Assembly (NCBI GenBank): GCA_020634615.1
Contig: JACKBI010000001.1
Location: forward strand, 124,001 to 188,000
Reading direction: 5' to 3'
Source of the DNA: Anaerolineales bacterium
GTDB lineage: Bacteria; Chloroflexota; Anaerolineae; JAAEKA01
Length of the DNA: 64,000 nt
A model generated the notes under the pieces. The model saw only the letters and a list, made by a program, of their open reading frames with translations, had not been told where the DNA came from and searched no databases. Position numbers and translations under genes: made by a program. Position 1 is the first letter of the stretch; every line of letters starts with the position of its first letter. This document shows, in pieces, positions 36,180-44,616 of this stretch.

Positions 36180-36328
36180 AGTGACCGGGTAGCCAGTGAT
36201 CAGTGATCAGTCACCAGTAATCAGTGCTCGGCGATCGGCAATCAGTGATCGGAAATATCGCATAAGTGGCCGTTGCCTCAATGGCGATTGAACTGCGTTA
36301 GGGTGCTGTTCACTGACAACTGACTACA
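36180..36328. repeat. Heptamer word array between trpF and the phosphoesterase gene
   Basis: From 36180 come AGTGACC, an 8-mer, AGTGATC, AGTGATC, AGTCACC, AGTAATC, AGTGCTC, GGCGATC, GGCAATC, AGTGATC (to 36250). A short inverted arm GTTCACT, GACAACT, GACTACA lies at 36308-36328 and overlaps the trpF end. In between is about 57 bp of non-repeat sequence. Confidence 0.85.
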
Positions 36329-36975
36329 GTCCTCACGAACTCGCGCACACGATCGTGGTCCTTGCGTCCGGGAGCAGCCTCGACGCCGCTGGCGACATCG
36401 ACGCCCCAGGGAGCGACCTGGCGGATGGCGTCGGCCACGTTGCCAGGTGTCAATCCGCCGGCCAGCAGCACGCGGTACTGGCCGGCCAGCCCGGCGGCGA
36501 GGTGCCAGTCGCCGGTTTCACCGCTGCCGCCTCGCAGCGCCGGGTGCCAGGCGTCCAGCAGAATGTCAGGGCCGGCGGGCGGGCTGTACGGCGAGAAACG
36601 GATGGCCGCATCTTCGGCTTCAACCACGGTACGAGGACGCAGCGCCTTAAACGATCGGCCGGCCAGCGCCGCCAGGGTTGCCGGGTCTTCCTCGCCGTGC
36701 AACTGGGCCAGATCCAGCGCGCAGTACGCCAATGTTTCCAAGATTTGCTCCGGCCCGGCGTTGACGAAAACGCCGACGCAAAGCGGCACTGCGGCAGCAC
36801 GCTTGATGGCGCTCACGATGTCAGCCACAACTCGTGGATCGACGTAGCGGGGCGACTTCTCGTAGAAAATGAATCCCAGCAGATCAGCGCCCGCCTCCAC
36901 CGCCACCTGCGCGTCCTCCAGGTTGGTCAGCCCGCAGATCTTGACCTTGACACGGTTGTCCGGCGCGCTGTTCAT
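36310..36975 (-). CDS. trpF: Phosphoribosylanthranilate isomerase
   Basis: The product of about 221 residues is a TIM-barrel TrpF: VKICGLTNLEDAQVAVEAGA with the catalytic Cys, LGFIFYEKSPRYVD, VGVFVNAGPEQIL, LAQLHGEED and VLLAGGLTPGNVADAIRQV. It catalyses the Amadori rearrangement in tryptophan synthesis. I start at the ATG at 36975 with GGAGAG before it; starts at 36993 or 37038 are possible, but the latter would translate the palindrome. The last five codons (VVSCQ) and the stop fall in the heptamer word array, so the original C-terminus may have been replaced. Confidence 0.92.
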   Translation of the reverse strand: MNSAPDNRVKVKICGLTNLEDAQVAVEAGADLLGFIFYEKSPRYVDPRVVADIVSAIKRAAAVPLCVGVFVNAGPEQILETLAYCALDLAQLHGEEDPATLAALAGRSFKALRPRTVVEAEDAAIRFSPYSPPAGPDILLDAWHPALRGGSGETGDWHLAAGLAGQYRVLLAGGLTPGNVADAIRQVAPWGVDVASGVEAAPGRKDHDRVREFVRTVVSCQ

Positions 36976-37009
36976 ACTCTCCAATGAATCCATGCTTCGG
37001 TCCGTCGTG

Positions 37010-37072
37010 GGACGATTTTCCAAATCGTCTCTCCGCACTCACAAAGCCAGCGGACGATTTGGAAAATCGTCC
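37010..37072. repeat. Inverted repeat, GACGATTTTCCAAATCGTC family
   Basis: Perfect 20-bp arms are separated by 23 nt, and each arm is itself palindromic around its centre. The element lies between the decarboxylase stop codon (which it touches at 37072) and trpF. Confidence 0.88.
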
Positions 37073-38511
37073 TACAAGGCGGCGGCCGCTTGCTGGATGC
37101 GCTGCCAGGCGCGCTGGACGTGTCCGGCTTCGGTCCACGTCTGCCCAACGCACAGGCGCAACGTGTAGCGGCCCGACAACACGGTGTGAGTCAGGTAGAG
37201 GTCGCCGCTATTGTTCAGTTGCGCAAGCAAGGCGCGATTGGTTTCATCGCCGCCGCGATGGCGAAAACAGACCAGGTTCAGCGGCGCGGGCGCGGCAAGC
37301 TGGAAGTCCGGGTCAGCCTCCACCCAGCCGGCAAACTCCTGGGCCAGCTCCACGTGGCGGCGGACGTGATACTGCAAGCCCTCGACGCCGTAGTGGCGAA
37401 TGACGAACCACAGCTTCAGCGAGCGGAAGCGCCGGCCAAGCTGCACGTGCCAGTCGCGGTAGTCGAAGACCGCGCCCGACTCGGTGGCCTGGTTCTTCAG
37501 ATACTCCGGCAGGATGCTCAGCGTCCTGATCAGCGCGGCCCGGTCGGCCACCCAGAAGCAGTCGCAGTCGAAGTTGGTGAACATCCACTTGTGCGGGTTG
37601 AACGCGTAGCTGTCGGCCAGTTCCAGCCCGTCCTGGAAATGACGAAACTCGGGGCAGAGCGCGGCCGTGCCGCTCATCGCGGCATCGACGTGGAACCACA
37701 CGCCCTCCGCCCGGCAGATCTCGCCGATGGCGCGCACCGGGTCCATCGCGTTGGACGAGGTGGTGCCGACCGTCGCACAGACGAAACAGGGGATCAGCCC
37801 GGCTGCGCGATCCGCTTCGATCTGCCGCGCCAGCGCTTCCGGCTTCATCGCGTACGCCTCGTCGACCTCGATCAGCCGCAGGTTTTCGCTGCCCAGCCCG
37901 GCGACCATCATCGCTTTTTCGACCGACGAGTGCGCCTCCCTGGACGTGTAGGCGACCAGCCGGCCGTCGCCGCCGGTCGCGTTGCTCTGATAGCCGGTGG
38001 CCCGCTCACGTCCAGCCAGCAGCGCTGCCAACACCGCACTGCTGGCCGTGTCCTGGATCACTCCGCCGCCAGCCGCGCTGGACTTGAACTTGCCCGGCAG
38101 CCCCAACATGTCCACCAGCCAGTCGAGGACATGCGTCTCCAATTCCGTGCAGGCCGGGCTGGTGGCCCACAACATGCCCTGCACGCCCAGCCCCGACGAC
38201 AGCATGTCGCCCAGCATGGCGGGAAACGACGCGTTGGCCGGGAAGAAGGCGAAGAAGTTGGGCGACTGCCAGTGGGTGATGCCGGGCATGATCAGCGGCT
38301 CGATGTCTGCCAGCAGCGCCGAAAATGGCTCGCCCTGCGGCGGCGCCTGGGCCGGCAGTCCGGCGCGCACCTCGCCCGGCTGCACCTGCGACAACACCGG
38401 ATACGACTCAATGCGCTCGTAGTAGTCGGCGATCCAGTCGACGACCTCGCGGCCATAGCGCCGGAACTCGTCGGGGGTCATGTGGTAGGAAGGGAATTGG
38501 GAGGAACTCAT
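37072..38511 (-). CDS. PLP-dependent decarboxylase, aromatic-L-amino-acid type
   Basis: The 479-residue enzyme matches group II decarboxylases: HWQSPNFFAFFPANASFPAM, GVIQDTASSAVLAALLAGRE, VDAAMSGTAALCPEF and the PLP lysine in AFNPHKWMFTNFDCDCFWV. The best match by motif is the DDC family (tryptophan, tyrosine or DOPA to amine). Sitting in the trp operon between trpC and trpF, it might decarboxylate tryptophan to tryptamine, but substrate is only inferred. The ATG at 38511 has the typical MTPDEFRRYGREVVDWIADY region shortly after. Confidence 0.9.
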   Translation of the reverse strand: MSSSQFPSYHMTPDEFRRYGREVVDWIADYYERIESYPVLSQVQPGEVRAGLPAQAPPQGEPFSALLADIEPLIMPGITHWQSPNFFAFFPANASFPAMLGDMLSSGLGVQGMLWATSPACTELETHVLDWLVDMLGLPGKFKSSAAGGGVIQDTASSAVLAALLAGRERATGYQSNATGGDGRLVAYTSREAHSSVEKAMMVAGLGSENLRLIEVDEAYAMKPEALARQIEADRAAGLIPCFVCATVGTTSSNAMDPVRAIGEICRAEGVWFHVDAAMSGTAALCPEFRHFQDGLELADSYAFNPHKWMFTNFDCDCFWVADRAALIRTLSILPEYLKNQATESGAVFDYRDWHVQLGRRFRSLKLWFVIRHYGVEGLQYHVRRHVELAQEFAGWVEADPDFQLAAPAPLNLVCFRHRGGDETNRALLAQLNNSGDLYLTHTVLSGRYTLRLCVGQTWTEAGHVQRAWQRIQQAAAAL

Positions 38512-38630
38512 GGGAACTCGCTTTCAGCCGTGGAAACGCGACAGCATTATAGCCCAGCATCAAGCGTGATTGATTACCTGGCGGCCCAAGGAAGCCACGA
38601 ATGTCACATCGACCTGGCGGGCGGCGCAGG

Positions 38631-38700
38631 GTTGCGAGCTGCCGCGAAGCAATCTCTTCGGTGGTTCAGAGGGATTGACTTCGCCGCAGCGGCTCGCAAT
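38631..38700. repeat. Inverted repeat, GCGAGC...GCTCGC family
   Basis: Imperfect arms (GTTGCGAGCTGCCGCGAAGC and its near-complement ending GGCTCGCAAT) form a long hairpin between trpC and the decarboxylase. Similar TTGCGAGCGAAGCAATC repeats are widely dispersed in bacteria. The rest of the gap 38512-38782 shows nothing clear. Confidence 0.7.
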
Positions 38701-38782
38701 GACGAGCGCCTTATTCCTGCTCATTGGCCATTATCCGATGACCGTTAACTACTGGTTTGTCCCGCCCGCACCAGCTCGCGCC

Positions 38783-39670
<888 letters not shown>

Positions 39671-39690
39671 GGGAACTCCGGGATGGGCGG

Positions 39691-39769
39691 AAGGGAAACA
39701 AGGGAAATCAGGGAAATGGCGGATTGCTCCGACTGACTACTGACTACTGATCACTGATTACTGGTTGCT
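39691..39769. repeat. Nonamer and heptamer words between trpD and trpC
   Basis: Three 9-bp words (AAGGGAAAC, AAGGGAAAT, CAGGGAAAT, 39691-39717) and five 7-bp words (GACTACT, GACTACT, GATCACT, GATTACT, GGTTGCT, 39735-39769). The heptamers overlap the trpD end and supply its stop codon. Confidence 0.8.
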
Positions 39770-40765
39770 GACCTCGATCATTCGGTCCAACGCGCGCACA
39801 GCCGCGCCGCTGTCGATGCTTGCGCGGGCGCGGGCGAGACCGCCGGGCCAGTCGCCGTCGGGCACGGCCAAGCCCATCGCGGCGTTGAGCAGGACGGCGT
39901 CGCGCTTGGGGCCGCGCTCTTCACTGCTGAGCACGCGGCGGGTGATCAAGGCGTTGTCGGCCGCGTCGCCCCCTTTCAGATCAGCCAGGCTGGCGCGCGG
40001 CAGGCCCAGTTCCTGCGCGTCCAGGAAATAGGTGCGGAGGTTTCCGTCGCGCAGTTCGCTGACCTGGTTTGGGCCGCTGAGGCTCAATTCGTCCAGCCCG
40101 CCGTGGCCGTGGACGGCGATGGCTGCCAGCGTGCCCAGCCGGCCCAGCACGCCCGCCATGGATTCGGTCAGGTCAGGGCTGAACACGCCGATCGCCATGT
40201 ATTCGGCGCTGGCCGGATTGGTCAGCGGGCCGAGGATGTTGAACACGGTGCGGGCGGCCAGTTCGCGCCGCGGACCAATGGCGTAGCGCATGGCCGGGTG
40301 GTGGTTGACGGCGTAACAGAAACCGATGCCGGCCTCGTCGATGCAGTGCGCCACCTGCTCGGCGTCGATGTCCAGCCGGACGCCCAGCGCGCCCAGCACG
40401 TCTGCGCTGCCCGCCTTGCTCGTGATGGAGCGGTTGCCATGCTTGGCGACGGGCACGCCGGCGCCGGCGATGACGAAAGCCGCGGTGGTGGAGATGTTGA
40501 AGGTGCCGCTGTGGTCGCCGCCGGTGCCGACGATATCGGTCAGCGGGCGGTGATGTGGCGTCACCGCGATCGCGTTGGCGCGCATGGCGCGTGCACAGCC
40601 GGCGATCTCCGGCACCGTCTCGCCCTTCATGCGCAGCGCGACCAGGAAGCCGCCGACCTGCGCCTGCGTCGCTTCGCCGGTCATGATCTCCATCATGGTC
40701 GCGTAGGCTTCGTCCTCGGTCAAGTCGCGCCGGTCGAGCAGCGCAGCAATGGCTTGTTGGATCAT
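39758..40765 (-). CDS. trpD: Anthranilate phosphoribosyltransferase
   Basis: The 335-residue enzyme shows DIVGTGGDHSGTFNISTTAA (PRPP site), VAKHGNRSITSKAGSADVLG, NILGPLTNPASAEYMAIGVF and VHGHGGLDELSLSG. It transfers phosphoribose to anthranilate. The ATG at 40765 (MIQQAIAALLDRRDLTEDEA) has AAGGAG before it; an in-frame extension to 40813 would translate octamer repeats. The final residues EVSNQ and the TAA lie in the heptamer array at 39735-39769. Confidence 0.95.
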   Translation of the reverse strand: MIQQAIAALLDRRDLTEDEAYATMMEIMTGEATQAQVGGFLVALRMKGETVPEIAGCARAMRANAIAVTPHHRPLTDIVGTGGDHSGTFNISTTAAFVIAGAGVPVAKHGNRSITSKAGSADVLGALGVRLDIDAEQVAHCIDEAGIGFCYAVNHHPAMRYAIGPRRELAARTVFNILGPLTNPASAEYMAIGVFSPDLTESMAGVLGRLGTLAAIAVHGHGGLDELSLSGPNQVSELRDGNLRTYFLDAQELGLPRASLADLKGGDAADNALITRRVLSSEERGPKRDAVLLNAAMGLAVPDGDWPGGLARARASIDSGAAVRALDRMIEVSNQ

Positions 40766-40780
40766 GGGGTCTCCTTGGGA

Positions 40781-40889
40781 GGTACACAGGTACACAGGTA
40801 AACAGGTAAACAAGGAGACAAGGCAACCCGGCGCGCCCTCCTGCCTACTTGTCTACCTGTTTACTTTTCTACTTGCATACCTGTCTACT
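40781..40889. repeat. Octamer word-hairpin between trpG and trpD
   Basis: Left arm: GGTACACA, GGTACACA, GGTAAACA, GGTAAACA, AGGAGACA, AGGCAACC (40781-40828). After 13 bp, right arm: TGCCTACT, TGTCTACC, TGTTTACT, TTTCTACT, TGCATACC, TGTCTACT (40842-40889). Period is 8 bp. The right arm contains the trpG stop codon (TAG at 40887-40885 on the minus strand). Confidence 0.88.
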
Positions 40890-41484
40890 TACCAAGCGTC
40901 AGAAAATTGCGCAGGATGTCCTTGCCGTGCTCGGTCAGGATGCTCTCCGGATGGAACTGGACACCGACACACGAATGATATTCGCGGTGGCGCACACCCA
41001 TCACTTCGCCTTCCATGGTGAACGCGGTGAGCTCCAACTCCGGCGGCAGCGGCTCCTGAACAATCAGCGAGTGGTAGCGAGTCGCCTGGAACGGGCTTGG
41101 CAGGTTGGCGAACACGCCCTTGCCGGTGTGGTAGACCGGCGACACCTTGCCGTGCATCAGCCGCGGCGCGCGGGTGACCACGCCGCCGAAGACGTGACCC
41201 ATGCATTGCTGGCCCAGGCAAACGCCCAGAATCGGCGTCGTCTTGTAGAAGTGGCGGATGACGTCGTTGCTGACGCCGCTGTCCTGTTGCGGTGTGCCAG
41301 GTCCCGGCGAGATGATGATGCGCGCCGGGTTGAGCTCGGCCAGTTCCTCGACGTCGATCTGGTCGTTGCGCCAGACGCGCAGGTCGGTCAGCGGATCGCC
41401 CAGCCGGTCCTCCAGCATCACCTCGCCGATGTACTGCACCAGATTATACGTAAACGAGTCGTAGTTGTCGATGAATGCGATCAT
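40885..41484 (-). CDS. trpG: Anthranilate synthase component II (glutamine amidotransferase)
   Basis: The 199-residue protein begins MIAFIDNYDSFTYNLVQYIG and has IIISPGPGTPQQDSG, the catalytic GVCLGQQCMGHVFGG, HSLIVQEPLP and VGVQFHPESILTEHG: the Cys-His-Glu triad of class I amidotransferases. It supplies ammonia to TrpE, which is not in the window. The ATG at 41484 is the family start. The frame is open to 41556 but that part is repeat sequence. The stop codon lies in the octamer array. Confidence 0.95.
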   Translation of the reverse strand: MIAFIDNYDSFTYNLVQYIGEVMLEDRLGDPLTDLRVWRNDQIDVEELAELNPARIIISPGPGTPQQDSGVSNDVIRHFYKTTPILGVCLGQQCMGHVFGGVVTRAPRLMHGKVSPVYHTGKGVFANLPSPFQATRYHSLIVQEPLPPELELTAFTMEGEVMGVRHREYHSCVGVQFHPESILTEHGKDILRNFLTLGK

Positions 41485-41524
41485 GGGAGTTGTCCTTTGC
41501 GGAACCAAGCACGTAGGGTATTGA

Positions 41525-42083
41525 GTAATGCGTGATGCGTATTGCGCAATCGGCAACGTGTGTCATGAGAGAGGCGCATCTTCCAGCGGGTCGAAGGGAT
41601 GGATTTCGTAGGTCGCGCTTTCCTCCTTGAGTTCCCGGTCGGTCAGTTCAGCATGACGCTGTTTGGGAATCATCGTCAGGAGCAGCCGGATAATCTGTGA
41701 ATACAGACGAAGGCGGTGTTCAACAGCGACAGGGTCGAGCAGGTGACGACCCTTGTAGTACCAATCTCTTGCTTCGCGCGCCGAACCTAGAGCGTACTCG
41801 TAGAAGCGGGCGCGATCACGGCCCGATCGGCGGGAATAGCCCTCGGCGATGTTCGCGCTCACGGATCCTACAGCCCGATACAACTGGTCCGATAAAGCGC
41901 GCGTGCGCGGATCACCCATCAATTTGGTGACATCGGGCCAGGCAATATCCGCTGCGAATAACGCCATCTGGTATGCCTTCACTGTCCACAGCACATCGTT
42001 TCGGATTGCTGCCGACACGGTCTCACTCCATTCTACGAAGTTCATGGTTACCATATCCTTACGTATTACGCATCACTCGTTAC
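41525..42083. mobile_element. Candidate element: four-helix-bundle gene between inverted heptamer word arrays
   Basis: At 41525-41559 the plus strand reads GTAATGC, GTGATGC, GTATTGC, GCAATCG, GCAACGT. At 42056-42083 the minus strand reads GTAACGA, GTGATGC, GTAATAC, GTAAGGA. The two arrays use the same word family (GTNATGC) in opposite orientation, and the four-helix-bundle gene fills the space between. The right array supplies the last codons and stop of trpS (VTSDA). This is the arm-loop-arm layout of the other word-hairpins, with a gene as loop. Mobility is inferred. Confidence 0.55.
41563..42045 (-). CDS. Four-helix-bundle protein (23S rRNA IVP/S23 family)
   Basis: The product is about 160 residues: MNFVEWSETVSAAIRNDVLW, VKAYQMALFAADIAWPDV, YRAVGSVSANIAEGYSRRSG and RFYEYALGSAREARDWYYKG. 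The NIAEGYSR motif is diagnostic of the S23/IVP family, which is encoded in 23S rRNA insertions, associated with mobile elements, and related to the Avd protein of diversity-generating retroelements. Its biochemical role is unknown, probably nucleic-acid binding as a pentamer. It interrupts the trp operon between trpS and trpG and is flanked by inverted heptamer arrays. The ATG at 42054 is an alternative start. Confidence 0.85.
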   Translation of the reverse strand: MNFVEWSETVSAAIRNDVLWTVKAYQMALFAADIAWPDVTKLMGDPRTRALSDQLYRAVGSVSANIAEGYSRRSGRDRARFYEYALGSAREARDWYYKGRHLLDPVAVEHRLRLYSQIIRLLLTMIPKQRHAELTDRELKEESATYEIHPFDPLEDAPLS

Positions 42084-43127
42084 GGCAAGTTTTTTGCGCC
42101 GCTTCTCGGCCGCTCTGCTGATGCGGTTCCATACGCCGGTCAGGCCCATGGCTTTCTTGACTTCCATCAGCGTCGCCCGGCCTTCGGCAGCCGCTCGCTG
42201 CGTGCCTTCGTAGAGCAGCTCGTCCACGTAGCCGGTCTGCGCTTCGTAGTACGCGCGCCGCTCACGCATCGGATCCAGGAAGTTGTTGAGCGCGATCACC
42301 AGCTTCTCCTTGACTTCGACGTCACCAACGCGGCCGGCGCGGTAGCGGGTTTTCAGATCCTCGACCTCTTCCTTGTTCGGATTGAAGAAGTCGTGGTACT
42401 CGAAGACCGGATTTCCTTCGACCGTGCCGGGGATGTCAGCGCTGATGCGGTTGGGGTCGGTGTACATGCTGAAGACTCGCCGTCGCACCGTAGCCGCGTC
42501 GTCGCTGAGCAGGATGGCGTTGTCCAGGCTCTTGCTCATCTTGGCTTGCCCGTCGGTGCCCACCAGCGTGCCGCCGATGACATACGGCTCCGGCAAGGGA
42601 AAGACCTCGCCATAGGCATTGTTGAAACGGCGAGCGATCTGCCGGCTCAACTCGACGTGGCTCTCGTTGTCCTTGCCGACCGGCACCAGATGCGCCCGCG
42701 GCATCAGGATGTCAGCCGACTGGAGAACAGGATAGCCCAGCAGGTTGTAGGGTATCTGGTCCAGCCCGGCCGCGTCGGCCATGTCCTTGATGGTCGGCAA
42801 CTGCTGCAGGCGCTCCACCGTCACCAGCCCGCTGAGCAGCAACTGCAACTCGTAGATCTCGTGCACGGCTGATTGCAGGTAGAACGTTACCTTGGCGGGA
42901 TCGATGCCGATGGCCAGTTGGTCCAGGACGATGGCACGAGCGTTGTCAGCAATGGCCAGAATGTCATCCTTGGTGTTCTTGGTGGTCAGCATGTGCAGGT
43001 CAGCGATCAGGAAGAAGCACTCGTACTGATCCTGCAACGCCAGCCGGTGGCGGTGGCTGCCGATGTAGTGGCCCAGGTGCAGCTTGCCCGTGGGCCGGTC
43101 GCCGGTGAGAATTCGTTTTCGTGTCAT
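42066..43127 (-). CDS. trpS: Tryptophanyl-tRNA synthetase
   Basis: The 353-residue enzyme has the class I signatures: ILTGDRPTGKLHLGHYIGSH (HIGH-like) and GTDGQAKMSKSLDNAI (KMSKS). Also visible are YQCE-like YECFFLIADLHML and LPVGKDNESHVELSRQIARR-type regions. It charges tRNA-Trp. It is the first gene behind the T-box leader, so it and the trp genes share control by uncharged tRNA-Trp. The ATG at 43127 is the family start. The last residues VTSDA come from the heptamer array at 42056-42083. Confidence 0.95.
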   Translation of the reverse strand: MTRKRILTGDRPTGKLHLGHYIGSHRHRLALQDQYECFFLIADLHMLTTKNTKDDILAIADNARAIVLDQLAIGIDPAKVTFYLQSAVHEIYELQLLLSGLVTVERLQQLPTIKDMADAAGLDQIPYNLLGYPVLQSADILMPRAHLVPVGKDNESHVELSRQIARRFNNAYGEVFPLPEPYVIGGTLVGTDGQAKMSKSLDNAILLSDDAATVRRRVFSMYTDPNRISADIPGTVEGNPVFEYHDFFNPNKEEVEDLKTRYRAGRVGDVEVKEKLVIALNNFLDPMRERRAYYEAQTGYVDELLYEGTQRAAAEGRATLMEVKKAMGLTGVWNRISRAAEKRRKKLAVTSDA

Positions 43128-43153
43128 GATAGGCTCTCCTGCTCGGTCTTTTG

Positions 43154-43227
43154 CTCGTACTCGTCCTCGCACTCTTACTCATACTCGAAATTTGGCAGAG
43201 TAGGAGTAAGAGGATGAGTACGAGAAT
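43154..43227. repeat. Hexamer word-hairpin between T-box terminator and trpS
   Basis: Left arm: CTCGTA, CTCGTC, CTCGCA, CTCTTA, CTCATA, CTCGAA (43154-43189). After 8 bp, right arm: GAGTAG, GAGTAA, GAGGAT, GAGTAC, GAGAAT (43198-43227). Period is 6 bp, unlike the neighbours. Confidence 0.85.
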
Positions 43228-43230
43228 AAG

Positions 43231-43285
43231 AAAAACGCCCATCGTCCCGCGCACGGTCGTGCGCTTGCAGGGACGAGAGGCGTTC
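43231..43285 (-). terminator. T-box intrinsic terminator
   Basis: On the minus strand AACGCC...GTCCC pairs with GGGAC...GGGCGTT, enclosing an inner GCGCACG hairpin, and ends in a T run. The 5' arm also belongs to the competing antiterminator with the T-box sequence. Confidence 0.85.
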
Positions 43286-43378
43286 TCGCGGTGCCACCCT
43301 GGTTAGGCTGGGAAAACAAAACCCTGCGATGCGGCGCAGGGAACGTCATGCCAGCCTCACTCTGCGGAGACGGTTTTC

Positions 43379-43448
43379 GGTGATCAGTAATCAGTGATCG
43401 GTAATCAGTTATCAGACACTGATAACTGCCTACTGATGACTGTTCACT
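43379..43448. repeat. Heptamer word-hairpin inside the T-box leader
   Basis: Ten 7-bp words fill exactly 70 bp: GGTGATC, AGTAATC, AGTGATC, GGTAATC, AGTTATC, AGACACT, GATAACT, GCCTACT, GATGACT, GTTCACT. The apex AGTTATCAG-ACA-CTGATAACT pairs perfectly; outer words pair only partly. Confidence 0.9.
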
Positions 43449-43504
43449 GACTAGCGGAAACGATCTCCAGCGCCCTGATAACGGTGGCGTCTCCGGAGGA
43501 AGCT

Positions 43505-43615
43505 AGTTAATGGAGAATTGTGAATTCGTGAATGGGTGAGTTGCTAATCGCCGGAACGGACGGCGCTCTGGCGTGAACCATTTTCCAATTCACTATTCAC
43601 CAATCAACCATTGTT
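43505..43615. repeat. Second word-hairpin inside the T-box leader
   Basis: Words of 7-8 bp around GAATTGTGA and ATTCGTGA on the left and CAATTCA, CTATTCA, CCAATCA on the right flank about 40 bp. Periodicity is less regular than in the other elements. Confidence 0.7.
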
Positions 43616-43769
43616 CACTTCTCGACTCCCCGGTCCACGTTTGCCCGTGCGTTGTGCACGATCCTGTCGGCGCTGTTGCCGGCTTTTCAGCAGCCGCCGG
43701 CTCTCTGGAACCCGCTTCGACAGACACTCTTCCGGTTCGTAGTCTTTGGTGTTTTCAGTTGTGCGGGCG

Positions 43770-43798
43770 ATTATGCCACAGCATGCTCAGGATGTCAA
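43770..43798 (-). promoter_or_regulatory. Promoter of the trpS-trp operon
   Basis: On the minus strand TTGACA (43798-43793) and CATAAT (43775-43770) are separated by 17 bp. The start near 43763 lies just before T-box stem I. Confidence 0.85.
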
Positions 43799-44121
43799 AC
43801 GATTTTGTTGGAGGCAGTCGCAGCCAGTTGCTGCGCGAACGCGGCGTGTTCTTCCGTGGCAAGCCCTTGCTGCAACGCTGCCAGCACACCCGCCACATCG
43901 CCCTGCCAGAAGCGCTCCGCGTTCAGCCATAGTCCAGGAAAAAGCTGGTTGCGCATGATGCCGTCGTCGTCGGCAACGATCACCCGGTCCTCGCCCGTTT
44001 GCCAGTTGTACCAACGCACTTCCCGCTCCAACGCCAGCAGCACCAGGTATTCCTGCACGCCATTGCGGTGGTAGACCCGCAGCTTGTCGTGCAGGTCAAC
44101 AGCCACTGACGCTTTGATCAT
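43795..44121 (-). pseudogene. Uma2-family nuclease fragment (N-terminal half missing)
   Basis: The 108-residue frame matches only the C-terminal half of Uma2/DUF820 PDDEXK proteins (about 190 residues): VAVDLHDKLRVYHRNGVQEY, then WYNWQTGEDRVIVADDDG and NQLFPGLWLNAERFWQGD. The upstream half, including most catalytic residues, is absent. The divergent thioesterase gene starts 75 bp away. It is probably a decayed accessory gene. The -35 box of the trp promoter overlaps its last codons. Confidence 0.7.
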
Positions 44122-44196
44122 ACGCTACGGGCGGTGTACAATGGCGCTGCTCCACGTCGTGCGCCACGTTCGTATCACAACCCAGCCATGTGAACT

Positions 44197-44616
44197 ATGC
44201 CCACAAAACCCTTCCAGGTCACGCTCAACTTCACCGTTCGCACCTACGACATCGACTTCGTCGGCATCGTCAGCAACATCGTCTACGTGCGCTGGCTGGA
44301 GGATCTGCGCTTGCAAGCTCTGGCCAAGTTCTTCCCGCTGGATACAGCGATGCAGGAACTGGGCATCGCGCCGGTGCTGCTGCGGACGGAGATCGACTAC
44401 AAGCAGCCGGTGCGCCTGTTCGACCCGCTGATCGGTACCCTGTGGGCCGCGGAGATCGGCCGGGTTCGCCAGGTGCTGCAGGCCGAGTTTACGGTCAACG
44501 GCGAGCTGCGAGCTGCGGCCCGGCAGACCACTTGCTTCATCGATCTCGCGACCGGCAGACCGCAACCCACACCTGCCGTGCTGCGTGAGCAGGCCGTCGG
44601 CCAGCCCGAATCTTGA
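44197..44616 (+). CDS. Hotdog-fold acyl-CoA thioesterase (4HBT family)
   Basis: The 139-residue protein shows the YbgC/FadM-like pattern: FTVRTYDIDFVGIVSNIVYV, RWLEDLRLQAL and IDYKQPVRLFDPLIGTLWAA. The Asp in TYDIDFVGIVSN corresponds to the catalytic position. It would hydrolyse short or medium acyl-CoA; specificity is unknown. The gene is followed immediately (stop at 44616) by the end of the convergent tandem-hotdog gene at 44617. Confidence 0.85.
   Translation: MPTKPFQVTLNFTVRTYDIDFVGIVSNIVYVRWLEDLRLQALAKFFPLDTAMQELGIAPVLLRTEIDYKQPVRLFDPLIGTLWAAEIGRVRQVLQAEFTVNGELRAAARQTTCFIDLATGRPQPTPAVLREQAVGQPES

Larger units (their letters stand above)
43231..43740 (-). ncRNA. T-box riboswitch for tRNA-Trp controlling trpS and the trp operon
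   Basis: The leader has stem I based on CCGG (43735-43732) with the conserved distal sequence CCAGAGAGCCGGCGGCTGCT and GAAAAGCCGGC. A specifier TGG (Trp) at 43637-43635 is followed by A and the closing CCGG. A stem III-like hairpin follows, then the T-box AGGGTGGCACCGCG (43300-43287) and terminator. Uncharged tRNA-Trp should stabilise the antiterminator. At about 510 nt it is roughly twice the usual size: the stretch between stem I and the T-box holds two word-hairpins (43379-43448, 43505-43615), and a third follows the terminator. Confidence 0.9.

Noticed and set aside
37090..38748. 552-codon rightward frame over the decarboxylase
   Set aside because: Shadow of the leftward PLP decarboxylase, which shows all family motifs.
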